Below, one piece after another: positions 24,431 through 36,500 of a stretch of DNA of 64,000 nucleotides. Numbering within the stretch: the stretch's first letter is position 1; every line of letters starts with the position of its first letter. This stretch comes from Trogon surrucura (Eukaryota; Chordata; Aves; Trogoniformes; Trogonidae): the NCBI GenBank assembly GCA_020746105.1, contig CM036621.1, forward strand, positions 50,998,264 through 51,062,263. The letters are read 5' to 3'. The translations under genes and the position numbers were made by a program. Under the pieces are notes generated by a model, which was given only the letters and a program-made list of their open reading frames with translations, was not told the DNA's origin and searched no databases.

Positions 24431-27400
24431 CTGTATGCTTGCTGCAGGGAACAGCATTGAAACTAAGCACAATAAGAGAAGAATTAATAAAATATCTTCA
24501 TTTATCCTTATCTATATGTAACATTCACAAGGACAAATCAAAACACACATGAAATGATTTCACAACAGTTTCTAAAGGAAAAACACTACCAGGGATCATC
24601 CTATTATACTCTCAAGGAGGCAAATCTTACGACAACACAAAGGTGGCAGAAGCTCCTCTGTGGTGAAGTCAATTTTATTTCATTTTATCACACCAGCTGT
24701 AAAACACCACAGGAGTTCTGCTCTCTTGGGACAGCACAGGTGCCACAGACTATTGCTGAAATAGTAGGTAAATTTCAGAAATTAGTGTTTCATTTCTACA
24801 CAAGAGATGAAAAGTATGTCTGAATTTTGTTAATGTCACTAAATACTTTCATGTTATTTTACGACTACAAAAAGAAACCCCAAACCCCTACAAAACACTT
24901 TCATTTCTAAATCAGTTCCATTTTGTGAAAACGTCTTACATTCTGTGGCAAAAGCCTTCACCAAATCTATTTACTTCACAAAAGTTTTTCAAAATATTTG
25001 CTTAAAAGTAATGACGAACTTGTTATTGCAAAAGTTTTCTGTCAACATCACATTGAAAGTTACACAAACAAGGCAGGAAACAAAAATACTACATGGTCTT
25101 TCTGTTAATCAAGAGCATTCAGATTTCGAGTTCTGAATAGTTACGTTTACCCATCTTTCACAAACTCAGAAACTAAAATTCATTTGCCAGAATCAACAGG
25201 TAAAAAAATTTCAAATGTGACCATTGGCAATCAAAAAAGGGTAGCACAACTAATGGACAGAAGTCACAAGATCAGAGTTTGTGTCAGGAAACTCTTGCAT
25301 GGTGGCATCACCTTTCAGGATCTGGTCTCCCAACTATTTCAGAGTCCCCAAAAGTACAGAAACAAAGACTTCTTCCACTGTTATTTAAATTGTCCTCGCT
25401 ACAAACATTCACCCAAAACAGTTTTTGCACTTAAGGTCCAGCTGCACTTGCTGTTCCCACTTCCATGATCCAATATTTTTCAAGGAGAAAGCTAGAAAGA
25501 ACCTTATAAACAAAAAGGGTTAAAAGTCACACCTGCACATCCACATAGAGCAGCCCACAGCCCACAGATAGAACTGCTGCAGTTCTTACCCGCTTAGAGT
25601 TGCTTGGGAGAGATGAGTTTGGGACAAAAGTATTTAATAAAAATAACATGCATTTCTGAGGTACCTTTGAGGGTAACAGTCTTCATAAAGTATGTCATCA
25701 GCTGCTCGCTGGCAGCTCTGAAGCCGGATCACATTGCGAAGCGACTGACTTTGACAGAAGTTTAACAAGCAAGAGAAAAACCCTCAGGTATGGCTATTTG
25801 AGCAGAAGTCGCTGAAATTGAAGCCTCTCTCATATCACGCTCTGTAAGTGGACCTCCAAAGTCCTAATTACATGCATCTTAAATGAAATAGCAACTTTAA
25901 ATGAAAGAGTTAAAAGAGGTGGAGGCAGGGGCAGCTTGCACTGACTGCTGAACACCAGGCACGTGAAGCTTTCACAGGGTGTTTAAGTGCTCAGTGACTC
26001 CCTACGGCCAGAGTCCCTCCCAGGGGGTCCTTCAGCCCTTGTGCTCTGACATCTCAACCCCACAGGACTTCCAGGTCTTGGATCCGGCAGCACCTTCTGC
26101 AAGAATCACTGTGTATCTCCTGCTAACAATCTCTGATCTCATAGGTCACACGAGAAGCAAAACGACATTCTTGAGCATTACGGTATCACTGGCCTCCCTA
26201 CAGCTAAATAAGGGGTTGTAGCAGGGGGCTATTTAAAGAAAGCCAGCCTAGTTACTTGACAGATCCTGGAGGAGAGCTATTACAAGTGTATACATCACTG
26301 CTCCCCAAAAAACAAGCTCACACTTGTGAGCATCTTCAAAGGTAGGATTTGCGGTGCTTTACCAAGGTTTGGTTTCACATGCAGAAGGAAAAAAAAGTGT
26401 TATGAGCACAGCACAAAAGGCCAAGCTCCATCACAGCTAGTTTTAAACATCTTGGCCAGGTTTATCCAGGGTATTGGCTGGCAGAAGCAAGACCTTCCTG
26501 CCTCCTGGAAGAAGCACTTGGCAGCTCTGTCACCTTGGACACAACTGGTTGCCGAGTCTCCCCTTTCCCACTAAAAGCATCAAGGAATCCATGTCATCTT
26601 CTTGTGACATTTCTAAGAGGAGGCTCTTTACCCCCGACTGGTTGAAGAAGTGTGAGGAAACCCTGCCAGACCCTGCCTGCAGCCTCCTTTGCCTGCTGGT
26701 TGGAGGACAACTTTCCAGCCACGGGCCAGGGACTGGGGATGAAAATCCTGGTGGGGTAAGAGGACACAGTGCCATCAGAAAGCATCTATTCATGCTATGG
26801 AAGAATGCAAGTCCACAGACAACACTGAGCTGAGCACCATGACAGCTGGGAAGCTGCACCAAATGATATGATACAATTTCTGAGTTTCAAGATGTTTCAA
26901 CCCCAGACCATCCCTAATGGAAATCAGCAAAACTTAACCTGACATCATGCTAAGCCTGGTGCTTTATCTCACCAGCCAGTTTGGCCTTTAGATCCTGGGC
27001 TGACTCAAGACCTTCTGGAGCACTTTATGTCAAACATGAGAGGAAGGAAAAAAGTAAAAGAAGCTGATGCTCCGTAAGTCACAGTGAAACCTCCCAGGTA
27101 ATGAAGGTATGTGTGGACTCCATACCATATCCTTAGCTATCCTTTAATGTCCTTTCCAAGTCTGAAGTCAGTTCACCTCCTAGTAAATTAAGATGGGACC
27201 TGAGAAAGACACAGTTCATTTTAAATGGGCAGTAATTTAACTCCTCTACTGCATGCTCCAGGGAAAAGAGAGGAAACAAAAAGCAGCAATTCTCTGCAGC
27301 TCACACATAGGCTATAGGGCCTTGAAGCCACAGGAATCCCAATTGAAAGCAGCAGCAAGGGGTTTTTATCTTACGTAGTGTGACAGAGCATGCAGAGATT

Positions 27401-27448
27401 AACAACATACGCACTGCCTAATCTTTACATTTAAAACTACATAGTACC

Positions 27449-27488
27449 CTTCCCTCCCCCACACCCCTCCCCCCCACACCCCACCCCA
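27449..27488 (-). other. C-rich tract, possible minus-strand G-quadruplex
   Basis: The + strand is almost pure C/A with at least four runs of four or more C. Read on the minus strand this gives G-runs with 1-3 nt spacers, fitting a quadruplex-forming pattern. No gene is assigned nearby. Confidence 0.6.
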
Positions 27489-30400
27489 GGCTCACCAGCT
27501 AGTGCTTTGCTTGATAAGAAGTCCCTCCTGGTGGGATTTGATATGCACATTCTGCCTCAACCACAGCTTTTGCCAAAGAAGCAAGGCACAGCCCTGCTCA
27601 TACATACTTTGGCTACATTTAGGCAGGCACTTGCATTTCAGAGCCTGGTTGCTCAGTGATCTATAAACTGATGTTCATGCAGAGGAAGATGAGGAGCCAA
27701 AACAAACTATCAAAAGCTTTACAGGACAGCGGAAAGCAACGTGCAAAGAGCACTTGGGTGACACCGGTTGTTCCTCAGGGAATGATGGCATTGGGAAGGG
27801 GAGCTGCCTGAACGTGAGCTGAAGGCAGCCCCCAAGTTGTCCAGCAAGAGCTGAGAAGCAGCAACACCTTCGGGAAGCCGCTCACCCCCTCGTTGGTCCT
27901 CCTGGGGCCAGGCGGTGGTGACGGAGATACTTGCAGGCTCTCCAAGGAATGCCTTGTATGTCATGCTGCCAGTTGCTGGGAGACACTGACATCGTCTGGG
28001 ACAGAATTAGAAAATCTTGAGCAGGACAACGCGGCACAAGTGCTAAGTCAGCCGGAGGCTATATGTGGCACACCAGTTGGTGCCTTCTTTCCCCTCGCTC
28101 AGATACTCATTCCTTTGCGCACTCCTTCAACATGGTTTGACTTCAGCCGTTGCTGCCCTGTGACTCCTGCATGTCCCTGCCTGCGTTCAGGCTACCAACA
28201 ACTTACACAGCACTGGAGGAAGCCAAGGGGCAAATCCGCCCTTCAAAACACACCCATCACCTCCCTCGAGCCAGCAAAGTCCTTCATTTGTGGGCATAAG
28301 CCAACCTTTCTGCTATTATACAATGCTGTCTCCAGAGTTCATCCATCACTGCCCTATTTCCCACCACCTGCAAATCCTGTGGTGCCAGCCCTGACTCTCT
28401 GCAGGTGACATTCCTGCACAATCACCTCCAGGCACCTGTGTGCTGTGCCCTGCTCCCAGACCACCTTCCCAAGGGCAGGGAACCCTCATTGGAGAAAGAT
28501 CCCTGAAACATTCTGACCTGACTATTTGTTGAGCTTGACTCTCTTTTGCACAAGTTTCCACAGCTTGTCAGGGTGTTCCGCAGCTAAGAGCATCTTGGGT
28601 TGCAAATGGTTTTGCTTTTCTGTGTTGCAAGTGCCTCACACCTCCAGAGTGCTGACAAAGCCAAACAATTAGATTAATCAGGCAATCTGCTGCATACTGT
28701 CAGCATTACAACCTGAAGCTGAAGTCTTGAGAGAGTTTGCTAGCAATGGAACCCTGGTTTGTTACTTCAAGGCTGTGATGAAACACAAGAATCAAACTAG
28801 ATTGGGCAATAATCATGCTTTTATGGCCAAAATCACACAATTAAGAGAGAGCACGACGATGTCTCAGCATCTTGGTGTCAAAAAATGGATCCAGTCTCCA
28901 CCAGTTTAAAGCACAGTGACATGCATTCTATAGTCCTTCCAAATTTGTTGTGAATTTTAATAACAGATACACTCAATAACTGCCTGTATGCCAAGTTCCT
29001 TCCTGCATCTCACTAGGTTCTTTGCCTCAAATAGTCCCCCAGCAACAAGTTTCACAATTTAACTGGTGTTGTAAAACACATTCCCACATACTAGTTTTGA
29101 ATTTCACTGTGCCTCCCCTGTTTGTGTTCAGAAGGCTTCTCCAGGAAGTTACTTCCCTGTAGTTCTTGTAACTTTGGATAATGGAATCACTTCCCACTTA
29201 TGAGCTGAATAAAGTAGGTAGCTCTGCCAGGGCACAGCTCCAAACCACTACAACCTTTCTCAAAGCTCGTTGCTCACCAAATGCTCACATACACTTGCAC
29301 TTTTTTCTGCTGACATTGCAGCCCCCCCCAACCTTCAAACGAGGAACACGGCAAATATTTAACAGCAACAGGTGTCAGAGAGGAGCTGATCACAGGAAAG
29401 AGAGAACATGTCAAACAGCTGAAATGACAGAAGGTAAGCGTGCGTGGGACAGCAGAAAGGCTCCAAGAAGAGACTGAAATAGGTCAGCTGTCCTTAGGTA
29501 TTTGTAAACACTGTCTGTGTTTTTAGTGTTACACACCTTGCTTGAAAGCAGACTCCCACCAGAATCTTCTGAGTGACCAACAATACTTCCTCTTACACTT
29601 GATCTGGCATCCTGTAATGAACTCACCAACAATTTCACAAAGCAAGGAAACTCCGTTTAAAGCAAGCACTCAGAGATTCACCAAACTCACAGTGATTCTT
29701 CTGGTCACAGACTAATAGCATATAAATTCACACGATCTTGCCCAGAAACGATTTCTCCCTCTGTGGCCTCCTAAACCAGCCCTTTGGCTACTCTGGCTAT
29801 CTTGAGCAGAGTAAAGCACACCAAAAGAAAACACTGGACTGAGCTCTTCTGAGCAACCTCGTGCTGGAAGCAGCACACTTTACCCTGTGAAACCTGCACA
29901 ACATCTCAGATAAACCACAACTAGTAGAAATCTCTCTCGGGCAGTCATTACAGCAGTGCGGCTTGGTGGACACATCAAAAGTGTAAAAAAAAAAAAAAAA
30001 GAAAAAAGAAAGCTTCTATATGGATAGTGAAAAACCAAGTACTTTGTTTTTAAGTTACTGGCAAAATAGGAAATGAAATTAATTTTCAGGCATTTTAGAC
30101 AGCAAAAAGCAACAAAGGGAGTTCATTGTGAAAGAGCAGAAGCAGCAGCACTTGACCTTTATTCAACAGCTCTGTGGCTTGGATGCTTTTCTGAAACATG
30201 GGAGCTGTAGTCTCCTACTTTGCTGTATGGATTTAAACCATCACCTCCCTCACCCTGGATGAGAGTCTCACTCCCTGGGCTATAGGAAACCAGAGACAGA
30301 GCCATCCTGTTAAAACTGGACCAGAAGGGCAGAGACTTCAGAGTAATTGCACAGGGGGGTGCAGCCCAGTGTACAACTCCTAAGATCACTGCCACCTCCG

Positions 30401-33169
30401 TGTGACTTCAATCTGAAAAAATGAATGTCCTCCAGAAGTGTTAGAAGGAATCGTGTCAATTCTCCAGATGAAAAACACTTCCCTTATATTAATTCAACTA
30501 AATGCAGACCAAATGTGTAGAAGTTTTGTGTTGGCCAGAACCACACCCTCATCAGTTAAACCCTTTCTAAAAACCAGACAAACCTCAAGCAAGGTGACCC
30601 ATTTCAGTGAGTAGCAGGACTAACAGGGCATGGTTTCCAACCAACAATTTCCTCACTACTGGATTTTTTTGGGGGCCTCGTGAAACCTGAAGCTCCATCA
30701 CAATTCATTACACCTTCCCTCAACACAGATTCTCCTGCAGCAGGGAGGCATCCATGCACCCCCCAGTAGCTGTGCACCCAGCAAGGCAGATGCCAGCAAT
30801 AATTTGCATCTCCAGCTGCTGCCACTTTCCTTTAGAAGTAGATCTTGGCAAGTCCCAGCAAGCACAAGGGAGAGGCTGGGGGTTTGGTCTACTATTCCTG
30901 TTTGTGTGAAGCTGCTGCTAAAAGTGGAAGAGGAGCCTTCTTCCTGCAGCCCCTGGAACGGCAGCTCCCAAGCAAGAGCACAGGGACGTGTCTCCTCTGC
31001 ATCACCCGGGATGGCTTTGCTCCCTGGGGACAGACATGATGCACTCACAGAGATGTGTTAGGACACATCCAAGCTTGCCAGGCAGATAAACCCACGATGT
31101 CCTGTCCCAAGGCCAGAAAACTGACTAGATCCAAATCTTTAATCCAGCAATTGAAATAAGGACCTGCCATCCGCCTCCTCCTTTGCATCTGTTTGTCTTC
31201 TCACCTGGACAATATACAATTATTTTGTGACAGCTCCTCACAAAACCTTTTTTGTCACCTCCTTTTCTGGAACATCTGCATTCTTAGACAGGCCACACAC
31301 CATGTAGAGCCAGCACTAAGTTCTTGCTTCATTTTTGAAAGCCTGTCTTCCTTTTACAATATATTTGATGGGGGCTTTCAGGCATATTTCATTGCAAACC
31401 TCAGGTGACCAAAGAAACTATTAGATCACCACTGGTTCTTTCTTGCAGTTACTTAAAGTTCTCACATGTGTAGAGATGCGTAAAACCAAATTCAGACTAT
31501 TTCCATACAAGGTATATCTCCAGGATTCATTTCCTTTGAAGTTAGCTAAGAAAAGTTTGGTTTGTGTAATGTAAGACATGCCCTCATGAGGCCCCTCAAG
31601 GGTGACAGATGGCATCCCACAGGCTCCTGCCAACCTGCAGGGGTGCAGAAGAGGCCACACCATCACCCTTCCCAGACAGAGCAGCAGCACAGGGATCCCT
31701 CCATTGAGCACCTTGAAGGCAGCCAGCAGAGCTCACAAGTCACAGGCTCTTTGTCGCAAAGTATTCCCAAAACTAAAGGTATTAAAAAAAGGAAATAAAA
31801 ATCTCTCCCGGTCTGTGTGCTCTGAAGCAGAGACTGCATCAAGTCTTCAAATTGTATGCATTAGTATGCATTCAGAAGATATGACTCAACTTCCAAAACT
31901 TTCTTGCTCAAGGTCATGGGCTGTAGGAAAGAAGAGCTTTGAGCACAGGTTTTCTTACATGAGAATATACCTTTGGCCACTTTCCATCCTTGTTTTGGTG
32001 TGCATTTTTGTAAGTTTACCTTCCTCAAAATACATTAGTTTAAAATGCATGGCTACCCTGCCAGATGTAAAATGTCTGTCCAGGCCTCAAGGCTCTAAAT
32101 TTCTAATTACAAAGCCCTCCCCAATATAGTTCATGAGACGGAAGTATGGGGCTCATCAAAAGCCTTGCACCTACTAGCACAGAACTTCAGGAGCCTGGAA
32201 AGTAAGTGGGAGAGAGATTACTGGACAAGGGCAAGCAGTCCTGGATTTTTCTGCAGAAAAACCTCAGTCGTGTGGACCCAGGGGAACCATTAAGTTTGGT
32301 TTTGCTATGCTGGAAGAGTCTACTGAAAACAGAAAAGTCATCTTCTTCTAAAATTTGGGTCTCCTGGAGAGCAGGGAGGTCCATCAGGAAACTGAGGGTA
32401 GAAAGATAAAAAAGAGACACGGTATGGGCAGGCAAACAAGGTGAAAACCGAAGCTCCTCCTTTGCCTGATGGCTGGTTTTTAATCATAAATACATCACAA
32501 AAAGGAAACTTTTTGTGTGGGAAAACATAACATCCACCTAATCGCCATTCTATCAGGGCACGGCTTATCTCAAGTAGAGGAAAAAGAAGATCAAAGGAAA
32601 AGATTAAAGGAAGGAATTTTCAATTTTAAACATGGTCTTAACATGATCGAAAGGAATAGTAAGAACAGCTGAAAGACGCTCAGAGTCTGGGAGAGACGCC
32701 TTGGCTGAAGATACTGCAGTGTTTTCCGTATTTGTCTGCTTTATTTTTAAACACCCAGAGCCTTTGCTTGATCAACACACTTCCTTGTAAAAGCAGGAAG
32801 CAGAGGAGGAGTGAGGGGCCATGGGGAGAGAGGCAAATGAGGTTGGAAATTGATGATCTTCCCAGCCATGAAAGTCAAAATTCCTACTTGAAACTGAATC
32901 CTCCTGGAATGCTACACAGGCAGGGAGAAAAGGGGAGGGAAGGAAAGAAAGAAGATTTATTATTTAAGCAGAACTAAACTTCTGATGAGAAAAGGGATTG
33001 TTCAATCCGTGCCTGAATGTCAACAGCAGATCTGAAACCGGGTTTGTCACATTTCCCTCTCCTTTGCACACATTAAACAAAACTATAGGGGAGGTGGTTG
33101 GGGTTTTTAAAAGAGAGGGGAAAAGCCACTGAAGTCCCTTGATGTTATGAAGCCCTGAACTCTTATATT

Positions 33170-33300
33170 CCATTTATAGCTCAAGCTGGAATGACATCCC
33201 CCTTGATTAGCAAGCTGTCCAATCCAGCTGCATGTGTCAGAACTGTACGAGGCACTAAGTGAAATATATATATGCCCTTATAGTTTAGCACATCGGGTCC
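33170..33300 (+). promoter_or_regulatory. MYL1: MYL1 LC1f promoter
   Basis: Upstream of the LC1f start codon lie an A/T run fitting a TATA box (ATATATATA near 33263-33271), an E-box CAGCTG near 33227 and a CArG-like CCATTTATAG near 33170. That layout suits a skeletal-muscle promoter driven by MyoD-family factors and SRF. The start site is inferred to be about 33290, giving a 5' UTR near 145 nt. Confidence 0.6.
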
Positions 33301-33434
33301 ACCTCCAGGGCACAGGCTGTAGCTCATTCTGACCACTGCTCCTCTCCCAGGAATCACTTTTAAGGTTTTAGGGGTGTTTTTTTAAAGTTTTTTTGTGGGG
33401 CGGCACCTTAACTTTCAAGTCTAAGCAACACAAA

Positions 33435-33554
33435 ATGGCACCAAAGAAGGATGTAAAGAAACCAGCAGCAGCACCAGCGCCGGCACCCGCGCCAGCACCA
33501 GCACCTGCACCAGCTAAACCCAAAGAACCTGCAATCGACCTCAAGAGCATCAAG
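33435..33554 (+). CDS. MYL1: MYL1 exon 1, LC1f-specific N-terminus
   Basis: Forty codons start with [10 protein letters not shown], followed by an Ala-Pro alternating run and then [13 protein letters not shown], ending at a GTAAAT donor. The N-terminal lysines and Ala-Pro rod form the actin-contacting extension unique to LC1. The ATG at 33435 is chosen because the conserved N-terminus begins there. The frame extends upstream without another ATG. Ala-Pro is encoded by an imperfect GCACCA/GCGCCG hexamer repeat, a likely site of length variation. Confidence 0.97.
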
Positions 33555-36500
33555 GTAAATGGACGAACGTGTGCTGATCACAGACCCAAGGGGGAAAGTT
33601 AGCAGAGTCCTGGCTGAGACCTGCAGTGAAACGTTGCATGCGCTTGGTTCCAGTTTGGGGACTGCAGTGAAATGAATGAGTAACCTCAGGCAATGGATTT
33701 GTTGACCTGCCTGAGGTTTTGATTGTTGTAAGAGCTGGAGAGGTGTAAGGCATGGCGCATGATTTAACCTAACAGTGAAGCCTGGAGACTTCACAAGTAT
33801 TTTGGAGTGTGGCCCTCAGAATCTTTTACCAAGTCAGAATCAGTCTGATCTGTTTGGTAAAGCTAAATTTAATAAAGAAAAAAAAAAAGCAATAAACCCC
33901 CTCAAAAGTAGTCTAAAATAAGTGCATGAGAACAGGAAAGGGTTACTGAAGCTTGCAATGCAACATTTTCCCACAGCGCTGTACTAAAACCAAACCTTAT
34001 TTTGCAGTTTCCTCTCAAGTCCTTTCCAAACTTTTTGCAACCACCTGATGACCTTTTCATCATGTGTTTTGAGATCAACATGGTTTATCTTTAAAAGTAA
34101 ACCAAAACAGATCAAAAAACTAGAGGGATTTGGCAGTATTGTCTATATTCTTTTCATTTGCATTGTACAGCAAACATTGATAGAGACCATGAGCCAGAAA
34201 GCCATAGGTAGAAGCATTTCAAATTATTTCTGCTCACTTCTACATACTTGCTTAAAAATTGCAGTTTGCTACAAGCTGAAAACAAAAAGGAAGAGTCTTT
34301 CAGAAGTTTCCCTCTGGCTGCACTTCCATTCGACCTCCCCCTGTAGCCAGACTTTGTGTGCCAACCTACGACACTGACTGTTGCCTTGACCTTCGAGGAA
34401 AACTCCTCCATGTCAGGAAATTCTTTAATTAGGAAAAAGAAGAGGGAAGTTAAACAGTTAAAGAGATTAAGAGACAGACCAGTTTCTACAAGCAGGGCTA
34501 TAAATAGTTATTCTCCACCTACTTGATAAGCTGATTGGTCGCAGGACCACTCTACATAAGGAATAGTGCCTGTTATGGAGAAAAGAAGGAGTACAAAGAC
34601 TCCTAATAAGACCTACTCGTCTTCATCTCATGATGAGTTCTGTTGCAGGTATCTTAATACACATAGTCCCAAGATCATGACCCATTTAGTGAAATTTCTT
34701 GAAGTTCACTTTAATTTTCACAACCAGTAGTCCATGTTTTTCTGAATCAGTATGCAGGTTCTCATAATACTAAAGTCGAATCAACTGGGAAAGCAAAACG
34801 AGAGGGGGGGGAAAAAAAGCATTTTGAAATACTTTGAGTGATCACAGTAAAGACTACATGAAAAACCCATTGGTTTTAGGAATACTGTCTGAAAATTAGA
34901 TTAGACTTCACATTTCACTCATCTCCAGAGATGAAGGGAAACACAAGCTAGATTTTGTACTAAATAATTTAATATGATTTGATAGTTTTCTATGTCCAGT
35001 TCATTAGAAGAAAATAGAATTTTCAACTCTAGTGATCCTAGCTAATATATCTTCACATAAATCAACTCAGTAGTATATTATCATCTAAAAGATGGCAGGC
35101 TGCAGTCTGAGGCACCTCTGAGTTCATTTTTTTTTTTTACCCAGATTGCTACCAGTATGTATTTCCTGCTGTTAGGGAGAGCTTAGGGAACACTCCAGGT
35201 TTTGTCACATTCAAACTAATAACAGAGTCTTCCCAAATTCTCCTTCTTTTGAAAGATAATTTCAGACAAAACATTTTCCTCTTTGAAGCAAAGGAAAAAA
35301 GCTGGGCTAGTAAGACTGAACTATTCTTTTAACACTAACAGCAGCACATAAGCATTAATATTCGCTGTTTGCAAGTAGGTGATGACAGGAGCAGTGTGAC
35401 AGAGGTTGCAGGACTGCCCTGCGATGCAGTGGTGGCACAGTCCCCTGCCCTGCAGGCTTGTCACTAGCATAGACCTTTCTGCAAGTATCTCCTCCCTTCT
35501 TTGTCATGCCTTTACTAGGCAAGGAGCAGGGCTCCTCTGAGGTGTTTTAAGGGCAGACTCCACCGCAGCAGGGGAGTCTACCCAAACACAGAACCAAGGC
35601 CACAAGGTGATGCAGAAACCTATGCTGCCTGTGAGGGTGACACCCTTCCCCTCTCTGTCCCTGATCTTTCCCTCTCTCCTGATGCCCCACATCAGGCAAG
35701 GGCTGCCCTGGCAGACTGTGGCACCTCCAGTGCTGGGCTCTTCGAGAAAGCACCAGAAACAACCACGGTGCCCATCATCCTGCCTCGGAGCAGGGGCAGG
35801 GACTGGACAACCTCCCAAGGTCCCAGCTGGCCCCCTGGGGTAGGCTTTCTCACACTTTGAGAGCTCAGGCAGCAAAGGGAAACAACATCTTCTTAGAAGT
35901 GATTTGCCTGGGAGATGTGGCAAAGTCAAGAATGGCGGTTCTCTGATTTTCAGCCCAGACCCTTAATTAGCAATAAGTAATCCTGAATCTTTCCATTCAG
36001 CAACCAAAGTCACAGCATGGAAAAGGCACAGCACCACCTCTAGCAAAACTTTGGAGTCAGGGAGTACTTAAAATTTAACTTTGGACCAAGACTCCATGAA
36101 TAATCCTGTCCTGGGGCTCTTTGTGCCAAGTTACCAGGTGTGGCTGTCAAAGCTTCCAGCACTTTAAACATAGTTATCAAGTGGGCTCTCCTCCACTCCT
36201 CAGGGAAATTATTGCCCACACCAGAACTCACTGCTAATGAGAGGTGACTGGGAATGCCAGGCTGCAGTATCACGAAGATGTGGGGAGCCCCACAGCAGGC
36301 AAACACACAGAAAGGCTTTGTCAGTTTTTATAAAGAGACATCCCAACCCCTTCTAACTGTTACAGCTGGGGTGGGTAGGGATAGAGCTGCCTAATAAGGG
36401 TTTACAGCAGCCAAACAAGACATATTTGGCAGTGCACCTCATTTCAGATTGACTTCAGGGAGCATAATGTCCTCCAAAACAAATAAGGTGGTGATTTACA

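Larger units (their letters stand above)
17158..33200. other. Intergenic between LANCL1 and MYL1
   Basis: About 16 kb without a recognised plus-strand gene. It contains two short CR1 tails, a ~145-bp sequence present twice, a small tandem duplication, a C-rich tract and poly(A)/poly(T) runs. Minus-strand exon-like segments at 24229-24430 and possibly near 22175 are listed separately. The remaining ORFs show no conserved motif I can name. Confidence 0.5.
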
